Source: Actinomycetota bacterium
GTDB taxonomy: Bacteria > Actinomycetota > Actinomycetes > Mycobacteriales > Jatrophihabitantaceae
Direction: 5' to 3'
DNA: 8,701 bases
NCBI GenBank assembly: GCA_019241805.1
Contig: JAFAWL010000105.1
Coordinates: 1-8,701 of the forward strand
The notes beneath the pieces were generated by a model, which saw only the letters and a list, made by a program, of their open reading frames with translations, did not search any database and was not told the DNA's origin. Below are positions 1 through 6,265 of this stretch, piece by piece. A program made the translations under genes and the position numbers. Positions within the stretch are counted from its first letter, which is position 1. Every line of letters starts with the position of its first letter.

Positions 1-155
1 CCGACACTCCGGTCGTGCGCATCGAGGGACCCCACGGCCTGATCGATGTCACTGTTCGGATCGAGACGATCCCGGCGGACGGGCTCACGTGCGCCAATCC
101 CGGGGCGAATGCGTTCGCGGCGTACCGGCCGGTGGCGGTCACGGCCGTCTCGTGA
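1..155 (+). CDS. 3' end of an unrecognised protein (partial)
   Basis: An open frame enters from the left edge (first full codon at 3) and ends at TGA 153-155, giving 50 visible C-terminal residues. Third codon positions are overwhelmingly G or C, as in the other genes here, which supports real coding. The tail contains alternating hydrophobic and charged stretches (VVRIEGPHGLIDVTVRIE), suggesting beta strands, and one cysteine, and ends in AVTAVS. I do not recognise the family and see no catalytic motif. It is convergent with the zinc-finger gene at 322-669, with a 166-nt gap. Its start and length lie outside the window. Confidence 0.6.
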   Translation, partial: DTPVVRIEGPHGLIDVTVRIETIPADGLTCANPGANAFAAYRPVAVTAVS

Positions 156-200
156 TCGGCTGAGTTGCATTCGAAATACTGTCCGGGTTAAATGATCTTC

Positions 201-276
201 GTGAGGCGGCCCGTGCCGGCCTGACGACCCATCGGGCTCGAGCGCTACCCCGAGCGAATACCGCCGGCCGCCTCAC
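201..276. terminator. Inverted repeat in the convergent gap, possible bidirectional terminator
   Basis: GTGAGGCGGCC at 201-211 is matched perfectly by GGCCGCCTCAC at 266-276: 11-bp arms with a 54-nt spacer. It is the clearest structure in the 166-nt gap between two convergent genes, which is where a shared terminator would be expected. The loop is long and neither side has a U-tract, so a factor-independent terminator is only a suggestion; a protein-binding site is the alternative. Nothing else in 156-321 looks like a gene. Confidence 0.3.
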
Positions 277-321
277 CCCCGGAAAGCGTCACCGGCTTCG
301 GGCGCATCGGTTCGGCCGGGA

Positions 322-669
322 TCAGTGCAGCTGTCGCCGCCAGTCGTCGGGCACCCGGTCGAGCGGTCCGGGAACCCCTTGTCCACTCGGGTGATCGCGC
401 GGCGGCGCCAGCTCGGGGCCGTCGTACATCTCCCGCGTCGTGTAGCTGTAGAACCAGTCCTCGCCCGGTTCGAAGCTCTGGATGAACTCGTGTCCGGTCT
501 GCTCGAAATGCTTGGTCGCGTGCTGGGCGGGCGAGGTGTCGCAGCATCCGATGTGACCGCACTGGGCGCAGCGGCGAAGGTGCAACCACCAGCCGCCGAG
601 CGCGTCGCACTCGACGCACCCTTCGCCGGTCGGGGGCACGCTCGGGTCGATGCCGTCGTTGGTGCTCAC
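322..669 (-). CDS. Small UBP-type zinc-finger protein
   Basis: A 115-residue protein that starts at GTG 669-667 and stops at TGA 324-322. It is essentially a single ZnF-UBP domain: C18-x2-C21, then C34-x2-C37-x4-C42-C43, then H50, H54 and H60, inside the diagnostic run CxQCGHIGCCD...HxxxH...GH, followed by the WFYSY segment (about residues 72-76) typical of this fold. In eukaryotes this domain binds the C-terminal Gly-Gly of free ubiquitin. Stand-alone actinobacterial copies are common, and their ligand is not established as far as I know, so a role in protein modification would be inference. The gene lies 22 nt after the stop of the split sulfurtransferase, so it may be the last gene of a ppa operon. 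No Shine-Dalgarno is visible in those 22 nt; a TAnnnT box 8 nt ahead of the GTG suggests a leaderless transcript of its own. Confidence 0.88.
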   Translation of the reverse strand: MSTNDGIDPSVPPTGEGCVECDALGGWWLHLRRCAQCGHIGCCDTSPAQHATKHFEQTGHEFIQSFEPGEDWFYSYTTREMYDGPELAPPRDHPSGQGVPGPLDRVPDDWRRQLH

Positions 670-677
670 GTTTTCAG

Positions 678-683
678 AGCCTA
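678..683 (-). promoter_or_regulatory. Candidate -10 box (TAGGCT) for a leaderless zinc-finger transcript
   Basis: Read on the minus strand, TAGGCT (683-678) matches the actinobacterial TAnnnT -10 pattern and sits 8 nt before the GTG start at 669. That spacing would place the transcription start at or next to the start codon. There is no recognisable -35 hexamer and no Shine-Dalgarno, as is usual for leaderless genes. A TAnnnT match is short and can arise by chance. Confidence 0.35.
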
Positions 684-691
684 AGCGCGTT

Positions 692-1096
692 TTACTCTGA
701 GCCGGTTGCCACCGGGCGGGTCGGGTCGCTCACCCACTCCGACCACGAACCCGTGTACAGGGCCGCCGGGACGCCGGCGACGGCGAGCGCCGCGATGTCG
801 TGCGCCGCCGTGACGCCGGATCCGCAGTAGACACCGACCGGACGATCGGCGCTCGCACCGAGAGTGGCGAAGCGCTCGGCCAGCTCGCTCGCCGGACGGA
901 ACCGGCCCTCGGCGTCGAGGTTTTCGGTGGTGGGGGCGCTCACCGCACCCGGGATGTGCCCGGCCACCGGATCGATCGGCTCGGTCTCGCCGCGGTAACG
1001 CTCGGCGGAACGGGCGTCGAGCAGCACACCGTCGCGGGCCAGCGCGCCCGCCTCGTGAGCGTCGAGCGCCGGCAACGCGCCCGGCGTGAGGATCAC
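692..1096 (-). CDS. C-terminal catalytic rhodanese domain of a split sulfurtransferase
   Basis: 134 residues if read from GTG 1096-1094 to TAA 694-692. This is the second, catalytic domain of a thiosulfate or 3-mercaptopyruvate sulfurtransferase: LLDARSAERYRGE (about residues 25-37), AGHIPGAVSAP (45-55), and the active-site loop CGSGVTAAH with catalytic Cys91, then a terminal WSEWV segment. These enzymes move sulfane sulfur through a cysteine persulfide. The N-terminal domain lies immediately upstream in another frame. The GTG overlaps the upstream stop as GTGA, and GGAG lies 8 nt before it, so separate coupled translation is possible. A one-base change would instead join the two halves into the usual protein of about 270 residues. 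The frame stays open upstream to 1204, but that part overlaps the N-domain coding sequence and does not look like protein. Confidence 0.75.
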   Translation of the reverse strand: MILTPGALPALDAHEAGALARDGVLLDARSAERYRGETEPIDPVAGHIPGAVSAPTTENLDAEGRFRPASELAERFATLGASADRPVGVYCGSGVTAAHDIAALAVAGVPAALYTGSWSEWVSDPTRPVATGSE

Positions 1097-1503
1097 TCGC
1101 CCGGCTCCGGCGTCACCTCTCCGGCTTCCAAAGGTCCTGACCAGGCGGGCAGCCCGCCGTCGAGGATGCGGACGTCGCTGACACCGCCCCAGCGCAGCAG
1201 CCACCAGGCTCGGGCGGCGGCCAGACCCGACGTGGCGTCGTAGATGACGACCGGTCGCCCTCGGCGTACGCCCCAGCGGCGAGCGGCCCGTTGGAGGTCG
1301 GACACGGCGGGCAACGGGTGCCGCCCGGCGCTGGCGGACGGTGGGGCCGCCAATTCGGTGGCCATGTCGACGAATACGGCACCGGGCAGGTGAGCGGCTA
1401 CGTAGTGCTCGCGACCGTACGGATCGCCGATCGCCCAGCGGACGTCGAGCAGCGTGACGTCGGACAGCCGCGCCAACTCTTCTGCGCTGATCAGAACGTC
1501 CAT
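1093..1503 (-). CDS. N-terminal rhodanese domain of a split sulfurtransferase (frameshifted)
   Basis: 136 residues from ATG 1503-1501 to TGA 1095-1093. It shows the standard first domain of a two-domain sulfurtransferase: LLDVRWAIGDPYGREHYVAAH (residues 18-38; LLDVR opening), LPGAVFVDM (39-47), and VVIYDATSG (85-93) with Asp89 where the catalytic cysteine sits in domain two. That inactive first domain is normal for the family. The protein ends GEVTPEPGE, the usual inter-domain linker, where homologues continue straight into domain two, so the stop falls exactly at the domain boundary. The ATG lies 5 nt after the ppa stop, pointing to a ppa-sulfurtransferase operon. An extended start at 1593 would overlap ppa and is unlikely. 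The break may be a real mutation, a sequence error, or a genuine split gene. Confidence 0.75.
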   Translation of the reverse strand: MDVLISAEELARLSDVTLLDVRWAIGDPYGREHYVAAHLPGAVFVDMATELAAPPSASAGRHPLPAVSDLQRAARRWGVRRGRPVVIYDATSGLAAARAWWLLRWGGVSDVRILDGGLPAWSGPLEAGEVTPEPGE

Positions 1504-1508
1504 CGGGT

Positions 1509-2012
1509 TCAGTGCGCGATCGCGTCCGGATTGTCCTTCAGCCGCTGGATCGACTTGCGGATCTCCGCCTCCGCCTCGGCCCGGCCCGCCCACGAGGCGC
1601 CCTCGACGCTCTTTCCCGGCTCAAGTTCCTTGTAGACCTCGAAGAAGTGCTGGATCTCGAGCCGGTCGAACTCGGGCACATGATGGATGTCGCGCAGATG
1701 CTCCAGGCGCGGGTCCTTGGCCGGGACGCAGAGCAGCTTGTCGTCAGGGCCCTTCTCGTCGGTCATCCGGAACATACCGATCGCGCGGCAACGCACGAGC
1801 ACGCCCGGAAACAGCGGCTCGCCCAGCAGCATCACCAGCGCGTCAAGGGGATCACCGTCGGCACCCAACGTGTTGTCGACGTAGCCGTAGTCGGCCGGGT
1901 ACTGGGTCGAGGTGAACAGCGTCCGGTCCAGCCGCATTCGGCCGCTCTCGTGGTCGACCTCGTACTTGTTGCGGCTGCCCCTCGGTATCTCGATCAGGAC
2001 GTCGAATTCCAC
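1509..2012 (-). CDS. ppa: Inorganic pyrophosphatase, soluble family I
   Basis: Hydrolyses pyrophosphate to two phosphates in the cytoplasm, pulling nucleotide, tRNA and polymer synthesis forward. With the GTG start at 2012-2010 the protein has 167 residues, close to the usual 160-175. The N-terminus VEFDVLIEIPRGSRNKYEVD matches family I, with Glu8, Lys16 and Glu18. The metal-binding signature DGDPLDA is at residues 52-58, MFRMTDEKGPDDK at 79-91 supplies further acidic ligands, and HFFEVYKELEPGK follows later. The frame stays open up to 2078, but a very strong Shine-Dalgarno just before GTG 2012 and alignment to known N-termini fix the start. It is divergent from dacB, with 93 nt between start codons. 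The sulfurtransferase begins 5 nt after its TGA (1511-1509). I see no convincing promoter for it in the gap. Confidence 0.97.
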   Translation of the reverse strand: MEFDVLIEIPRGSRNKYEVDHESGRMRLDRTLFTSTQYPADYGYVDNTLGADGDPLDALVMLLGEPLFPGVLVRCRAIGMFRMTDEKGPDDKLLCVPAKDPRLEHLRDIHHVPEFDRLEIQHFFEVYKELEPGKSVEGASWAGRAEAEAEIRKSIQRLKDNPDAIAH

Positions 2013-2017
2013 CGGGT

Positions 2018-2024
2018 CCTCCTC
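2018..2024 (-). promoter_or_regulatory. Shine-Dalgarno of ppa (decides the start)
   Basis: GAGGAGG on the minus strand, 5 nt before GTG 2012-2010. It is one of the strongest ribosome sites in the window and selects this GTG over the longer open frame that begins at 2078. Confidence 0.85.
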
Positions 2025-2091
2025 GCTTCGTCGCCGGCCGGACACCCGGATTTTCCTCGCCCGGGCGGCGGCCGGCACGCGGACGCGGCAC

Positions 2092-2097
2092 TAGTCT
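2092..2097 (+). promoter_or_regulatory. Candidate -10 box (TAGTCT) for leaderless dacB
   Basis: TAGTCT matches TAnnnT and is followed by 8 nt and then the GTG start at 2106, the same 8-nt distance seen at the zinc-finger gene. There is no Shine-Dalgarno before GTG 2106, which is consistent with leaderless translation. No good -35 hexamer is visible. Confidence 0.4.
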
Positions 2098-2105
2098 GAC
2101 GCATC

Positions 2106-3479
2106 GTGCGCGCAGTCCGACCGGCCACCGTCGCCATCGTCGCCGGCGTCACGATCTTGGTGGTTGCCGTGGCCCTGGCCGCGTACGCGATCACCTTCCA
2201 CGTCCGTTCCTCGTCGAGCGCGACTCCGCGACCGATCACGTCCACCGTCTCCGCCGGGGCGCTAGGGTCGGCCACGCGACCGGCGCCCTCCGCGTCGACG
2301 TCCACGCCACCGCCGCCTACGCCGGCTTACGTCAGTTCCGCGGTCGCGGCCGCGTTGCAGGCGCCCGCGCTGGGCCGCCACGTGCTCGCCGAAATCGCCG
2401 ACGCCAGCAGCGGAGCCGTTCTGCTCGACGACGGCTCGACGCAGCTCGCCGCTCCGGCATCGACGGCCAAGATCGCAACGGCGGCCGCCGCGCTTCTCGT
2501 GCACAAGCCGACCGACCGGATCACGACCACGGTCGTCGCCGGGGCTACGCCGGGCGAGATCGTCTTGGTCGGCGCGGGTGATCCCACGTTGTCCGGCGCC
2601 GCCGCGGGAACGCCCCCGCTCTACACGAACGCGGCCCGCCTATCGGATCTCGTCACGCAAGTGAAGAGCGCCGGGACCGCCGTCACCCATGTCCTCGTCG
2701 ACGACGCCCTGTTTAGCGGGCCGACCGTCTCGCCCGGCTGGTTACCCGAGGACGTGCCGAGCGACTACGCCTCCGCCGTCACGGCCGTGATGGCCGACGG
2801 GGGACGCGACTCCCCGACGGCGCCCGTGCGCAGCGGCGCCCCCGACCTCGGCGCGGGCGTGGAGCTCGCGGCGCAGTTGGGTCTGCCGGGCACGGCCGTG
2901 AGTCGCGGCGCCGCTCCCGCCGGCGCGCGCGTGCTCGCTCGCGTGCAGTCGGCCGACTACGCCGACCTGGTCCGCCAGATGCTGGTCGACTCCGACAACG
3001 TCATCGCCGAGACGCTGGCTCGGCAGGTCGCCCTGGCCGGCGGCCAGCCGGCGAGCTTCAGCGGAGCCGTAGCCGCCGTTCGCGCTGTGCTCACCCGGGC
3101 CGGTGTCGACATCGGCGCCGGGATGCTCGACGGCAGCGGCCTGGCCGCCGGAGACCGACTCCGGCCGGCCGACATCGTCGCAGTCCTGCACCTGGTCGCG
3201 ACCACGGACGTGTTGCGCCCGGTCGTCGACGGCCTGCCGGTGGGTGGTTGGGACGGCACGCTGGCGAGCCGCTTCAGCGCGCCTGCGGCGCAGGCGGTCG
3301 CCGGATTGGTCCGGGCCAAGACCGGAACCCTGACCGGCGTCTCGACGCTGGCCGGCTTCGTCACGCAGGCCGACGGTCGTGTGCTGTCGTTCAGCCTCGT
3401 TGCCGATCGCACCGGGCCGAGCGCCTCGGACACCGCCAACGCCGAGGCGGCCCTCGACGACGTGATCGCCGGACTCTGA
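2106..3479 (+). CDS. dacB: D-alanyl-D-alanine carboxypeptidase/endopeptidase, PBP4 type (S13)
   Basis: A 457-residue membrane-anchored penicillin-binding protein that trims stem-peptide D-Ala or cleaves cross-links of peptidoglycan outside the cell. Residues 1-7 are basic, about 8-30 form one hydrophobic helix (uncleaved anchor or signal), and about 36-75 form a Ser/Thr/Pro/Ala linker. The catalytic domain carries all three motifs: SxxK at Ser119-T-A-Lys122 (PASTAKIATAAAALL), SDN at 296-298 (LVDSDNVIAETLAR) and KTG at 405-407. GAGDPTLSG and DGSGL are further family blocks. Length and position beside ppa match mycobacterial Rv3627c (about 460 aa). GTG is the start; no Shine-Dalgarno is seen, but a TAnnnT box lies 8 nt upstream. 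The next gene starts 88 nt downstream with its own promoter-like elements, so it may not be in a strict operon with dacB. Confidence 0.95.
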   Translation: MRAVRPATVAIVAGVTILVVAVALAAYAITFHVRSSSSATPRPITSTVSAGALGSATRPAPSASTSTPPPPTPAYVSSAVAAALQAPALGRHVLAEIADASSGAVLLDDGSTQLAAPASTAKIATAAAALLVHKPTDRITTTVVAGATPGEIVLVGAGDPTLSGAAAGTPPLYTNAARLSDLVTQVKSAGTAVTHVLVDDALFSGPTVSPGWLPEDVPSDYASAVTAVMADGGRDSPTAPVRSGAPDLGAGVELAAQLGLPGTAVSRGAAPAGARVLARVQSADYADLVRQMLVDSDNVIAETLARQVALAGGQPASFSGAVAAVRAVLTRAGVDIGAGMLDGSGLAAGDRLRPADIVAVLHLVATTDVLRPVVDGLPVGGWDGTLASRFSAPAAQAVAGLVRAKTGTLTGVSTLAGFVTQADGRVLSFSLVADRTGPSASDTANAEAALDDVIAGL

Positions 3480-3492
3480 CCGCCGCCCTTGC

Positions 3493-3533
3493 CTTGTCGG
3501 TGACGTACCGCTGTCTTGTCGGTGACGGACCGC
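3493..3533 (+). repeat. Tandem TTGTCGGTG repeats upstream of the metalloprotease gene
   Basis: CTTGTCGGTGACGTACCGC (3493-3511) is repeated with one mismatch (T to G) at 3515-3533, so the period is 22 bp, about two helical turns. A third, degenerate copy (CTGTCGTGAAC, 3540-3550) follows. The core TTGTCGGTG matches the upstream half of the RecA-NDp promoter of mycobacterial DNA-damage genes (TTGTCRGTG-N8-TAnnnT), the element linked to PafBC. Neither complete copy has a TAnnnT at the right distance; only the degenerate third copy does. Confidence 0.6.
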
Positions 3534-3540
3534 CCGGCCC

Positions 3541-3561
3541 TGTCGTGAACTCGTCTATGGT
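3541..3561 (+). promoter_or_regulatory. Candidate RecA-NDp/PafBC-like promoter for a leaderless metalloprotease gene
   Basis: TGTCGTG (3541-3547) is followed by exactly 8 nt and then TATGGT (3556-3561), which fits the TTGTCRGTG-N8-TAnnnT layout except that one base is missing within the first element. TATGGT ends 6 nt before ATG 3568 and there is no Shine-Dalgarno, so the mRNA is probably leaderless. Two intact TTGTCGGTG copies lie just upstream. DNA-damage control is inference from the motif alone. Confidence 0.45.
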
Positions 3562-3567
3562 CGCAAT

Positions 3568-4611
3568 ATGAGTGGTCTCGTCGACTGGGAGTTGGCCGCG
3601 GGTACGGCTAAGCGACTTTCGCCTGCTCCGCCGGCGGTCAGCCGCGTCGAGGCGGACGCGGTGGTCACCGAGCTCTATCGCAGCGCCGAGGTCGCCGCGG
3701 CGCACGTCGCCGAGCTCACCGCACTGCACGAACCACCGGTCACCGCCCTCACCCGCGTCGTCGACCGCTTCGGATGGATCGACGTCAATGTCGCCGGCAT
3801 GGCGAACGTCATGAATCCGATCGTCGAGCGTCTCGTGTCGGCCAATCCGGTCGGCCGGGTAGGGGAAGCCGTCGGTGGCCGGATCACCGGCGCCCAGGCC
3901 GGAGCGATCATGGCGTTTCTGTCCGGCAAGGTCCTGGGCCAGTTCGAGTTCTTCGACCGCGCGGACGGGCAGTTGTTGCTCGTCGCGCCCAACCTCGTCT
4001 CGGTCGAGCGGCAGCTCGCCGTCGATCCGAGCGACTTCCGCCTCTGGGTGTGCCTGCATGAGGTCACGCACCGGGTGCAGTTCACGGCGGTGCCCTGGCT
4101 GCGTTCGCACATGCACGCCGAGGTCGATGCGCTGTCGGCGACTATCGATCCCGATCCGGCCGTGTATCGCGAACGACTGCGCTCGGCCGTCGGCGAGCTG
4201 GCCGGATTGGCCCGCGGGCACGGTGACGGTGAGGGCATCATGTCGATCTTGGCCACTCCCGAGCAACGGGCGGTGCTCGACCGGATCACCGCGATGATGT
4301 CGCTGGTCGAAGGCCACGCGGAGTACGTCATGAACGCCGTGTCCCCGACGGTGATCCCATCTCAGAAGTCGATCGAGGCTCGTTTCGCCAGCCGTCGACG
4401 TGGCGGTAACCCGTTAGATCGACTGATGCGCCGGGTGCTCGGGCTCGAGGCCAAGACCCGCCAGTACGTCGACGGGGCGGCGTTCGTCCGCGCCGTAGTC
4501 GACAAGGTCGGCATCGGGGGCTTCAACGCCGTCTGGACCTCGCAGCAGACCCTGCCGACCAAGCCCGAGATCGCTCACCCGGCCGACTGGGTCGCGCGCG
4601 TCCACGGCTGA
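3568..4611 (+). CDS. Zincin-like metalloprotease, F420-biosynthesis-associated family (Zincin_2/DUF2342)
   Basis: 347 residues from ATG 3568 to TGA 4609-4611. The N-terminus (VDWELAAGTAKRLSP, residues 5-19) and overall layout match the actinobacterial 'coenzyme F420 biosynthesis associated' putative hydrolase family, equivalent to mycobacterial Rv3626c. The zinc-peptidase motif HEVTH is at residues 164-168 (CLHEVTHRVQF), and EGHAEYVMN at 248-256 probably supplies the third ligand (Glu248 or Glu252). There is no signal peptide and no clear membrane helix, so it is probably cytoplasmic. The substrate is unknown. The family name comes from phylogenetic co-occurrence rather than a shown role, and no F420 gene is visible here. 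It lies between dacB and tilS, ending 7 nt before the tilS GTG. Upstream are tandem TTGTCGGTG elements and a TAnnnT box compatible with leaderless, possibly damage-responsive, expression. Confidence 0.93.
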   Translation: MSGLVDWELAAGTAKRLSPAPPAVSRVEADAVVTELYRSAEVAAAHVAELTALHEPPVTALTRVVDRFGWIDVNVAGMANVMNPIVERLVSANPVGRVGEAVGGRITGAQAGAIMAFLSGKVLGQFEFFDRADGQLLLVAPNLVSVERQLAVDPSDFRLWVCLHEVTHRVQFTAVPWLRSHMHAEVDALSATIDPDPAVYRERLRSAVGELAGLARGHGDGEGIMSILATPEQRAVLDRITAMMSLVEGHAEYVMNAVSPTVIPSQKSIEARFASRRRGGNPLDRLMRRVLGLEAKTRQYVDGAAFVRAVVDKVGIGGFNAVWTSQQTLPTKPEIAHPADWVARVHG

Positions 4612-4622
4612 GTCAGCCGTGG
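4602..4622. repeat. 21-nt palindrome spanning the metalloprotease stop and the tilS start
   Basis: CCACGGCTGA (4602-4611) and TCAGCCGTGG (4613-4622) are perfect reverse complements around a single central G (4612). The left arm contains the TGA stop of the metalloprotease (4609-4611) and the right arm contains the GTG start of tilS (4619-4621). In RNA it would form a strong hairpin with a loop of about 5 nt, burying the tilS start. In DNA it could be a dimeric operator. Part of it is constrained by coding on both sides, so chance is not excluded. Confidence 0.6.
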
Positions 4623-5602
4623 GCCCGCATCCGGCAGTGGCAGAGATCCGCCGGGCCGTGCGGAAGGTTCTTCGCACCCGTTCCCAGCCCAGGGCCGCGG
4701 TGTACGTCGCGTGTTCGGGTGGCGCCGACTCGCTCGCACTGGCGGCGGCCACGGCCTTCGAGGCGCGTCGGGTCGACGTGCCGTACGGGCTGGTGAGCAT
4801 CGACCACGGACTGCACGACCGCTCGGCCGCCCAGGCCGCGCGCGTAGCGAGCCTCGGCTTCGAACTCGGCTTCGACCCGGTCCAGGTGCTGCCGGTGGTC
4901 GTCGGGCGGCAGGGTGGTCCGGAAGCGGCCGCCCGCTCGGCCCGATACGACGCGCTACGCACACTGGACACCGACGTGCTGCTGGGCCACACGCTCGACG
5001 ATCAGGCCGAGACCGTTCTGCTCGGGCTGGGCCGCGGGTCCGGCCCGCGCTCGATCGCGGGCATGAGCGAAATCGACGGCCGTTGGCTGCGCCCGCTGCT
5101 GGGCGTGCGTCGGGCGACGACGCGCGCTGCCTGCGCAGCCTTGGGCCTCGTGCCGTGGGAGGACCCCGCCAACGACGACGACCGCTACCAACGGGTGCGG
5201 CTGCGGCACGAGGTGCTGCCGTTGCTCGAAGACGTACTGCAGGGCGGAGTCGCCGAGGCCCTGGCGCGCACGGCATCGCTGGTCCAGGCCGATCTCACGG
5301 CGCTCGACGAGTTGGCGGCCGCGCACACGCCGCTCGGAGCCGGGCTCGAGGTCAAGCTCGTGGCCGAGCTGCCGGAGGCGCTGCTCATCCGGGTGCTGCG
5401 GGCCTGGGTCTCGGGGGCGGGCGGCCCGGCTCTGACCAGTGAACGCACCCGAGCCCTGGCCGCCCTGGTCACCGATTGGCGTGGCCAGGATCGCATCGAG
5501 TTGACGGGCGGCTACGCCGTGCGAAGGCGGTCTGGCACGCTGGAGATCGAGGCCGAACCGGTCGAGGGGAACAGCGATCGTCGCCGCCGAGCAGAGGAGT
5601 AG
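4619..5602 (+). CDS. tilS: tRNA(Ile)-lysidine synthetase
   Basis: Uses ATP and lysine to convert C34 of the CAU-anticodon tRNA-Ile to lysidine, so that it reads AUA and is charged with isoleucine; the reaction releases AMP and PPi. The 327-residue protein has the N-type ATP-pyrophosphatase loop SGGADS at residues 33-38 (VYVACSGGADSLALA), the VSIDHGLHDRSA block near 59-70, GHTLDDQAETVLLGLGRGSG around 122-141, then LRPLLGVRRATTRAACAALG and the WEDPAND substrate segment. The length equals other actinobacterial TilS (about 320 aa), which lack the long C-terminal extension of the E. coli enzyme. The start is GTG 4619 (GTG 4637 is an alternative); neither has a Shine-Dalgarno, and GTG 4619 lies inside a 21-nt palindrome, 7 nt after the metalloprotease stop. 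Translation may depend on coupling. hpt follows after 4 nt. Confidence 0.95.
   Translation: MGPHPAVAEIRRAVRKVLRTRSQPRAAVYVACSGGADSLALAAATAFEARRVDVPYGLVSIDHGLHDRSAAQAARVASLGFELGFDPVQVLPVVVGRQGGPEAAARSARYDALRTLDTDVLLGHTLDDQAETVLLGLGRGSGPRSIAGMSEIDGRWLRPLLGVRRATTRAACAALGLVPWEDPANDDDRYQRVRLRHEVLPLLEDVLQGGVAEALARTASLVQADLTALDELAAAHTPLGAGLEVKLVAELPEALLIRVLRAWVSGAGGPALTSERTRALAALVTDWRGQDRIELTGGYAVRRRSGTLEIEAEPVEGNSDRRRRAEE
5593..5599 (+). promoter_or_regulatory. Shine-Dalgarno of hpt, inside the 3' end of tilS
   Basis: AGAGGAG lies 7 nt before GTG 5607 and within the last codons of tilS (stop TAG 5600-5602). It supports the GTG start and tight translational linkage of tilS and hpt. Confidence 0.8.
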
Positions 5603-5606
5603 ACGC

Positions 5607-6155
<549 letters not shown>

Positions 6156-6191
6156 CCCGGCTTCGGCGCCCGGGCTCCGCCGACTACCGAC

Positions 6192-6223
6192 CGTGATCAT
6201 TTCCCGAGAACGCGCTGATCACG
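6192..6223. repeat. 8-bp inverted repeat (TGATCA half-sites) after hpt
   Basis: CGTGATCA at 6192-6199 and TGATCACG at 6216-6223 are perfect reverse complements with a 16-nt spacer. Each arm holds the palindrome TGATCA, and the spacer contains TTCCCGAGAA (TTC-N4-GAA). It starts 37 nt after the hpt stop and about 43 nt before the proposed ftsH promoter. It could be a regulator-binding site or a weak terminator without a U-tract; the sequence alone does not decide. Confidence 0.4.
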
Positions 6224-6265
6224 AATTGTCGATCGGGGTCCCAGCCTGAGAGAATTCGACGGACC

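Noticed and set aside
165..193. Plus-strand promoter TTGCAT-N17-TTAAAT
   Set aside because: The -35 matches only 3 of 6 and the -10 lacks the conserved second A. No plus-strand gene follows for almost 2 kb, so it would only give antisense RNA.
1090..1105. Programmed -1 ribosomal frameshift in the sulfurtransferase
   Set aside because: The sequence at the junction has no X-XXY-YYZ slippery heptamer and no obvious stimulatory structure. A one-base mutation, sequence error or coupled restart fits better.
1509..2078. Longer ppa start giving 189 residues
   Set aside because: The extra 22 residues are a basic stretch absent from family I pyrophosphatases, and the strong Shine-Dalgarno is placed for GTG 2012.
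3391..4317. A 308-codon minus-strand open frame across the metalloprotease gene
   Set aside because: It is antisense to the HEVTH zincin gene, is rich in Arg/Asp/His as expected of an opposite-strand shadow, and has no motif or ribosome site.
6156..6174. GC hairpin right after the hpt stop (CCCGG...CCGGG) as a terminator
   Set aside because: Only 5 bp pair, the inner bases do not continue the stem, and no U-tract follows.
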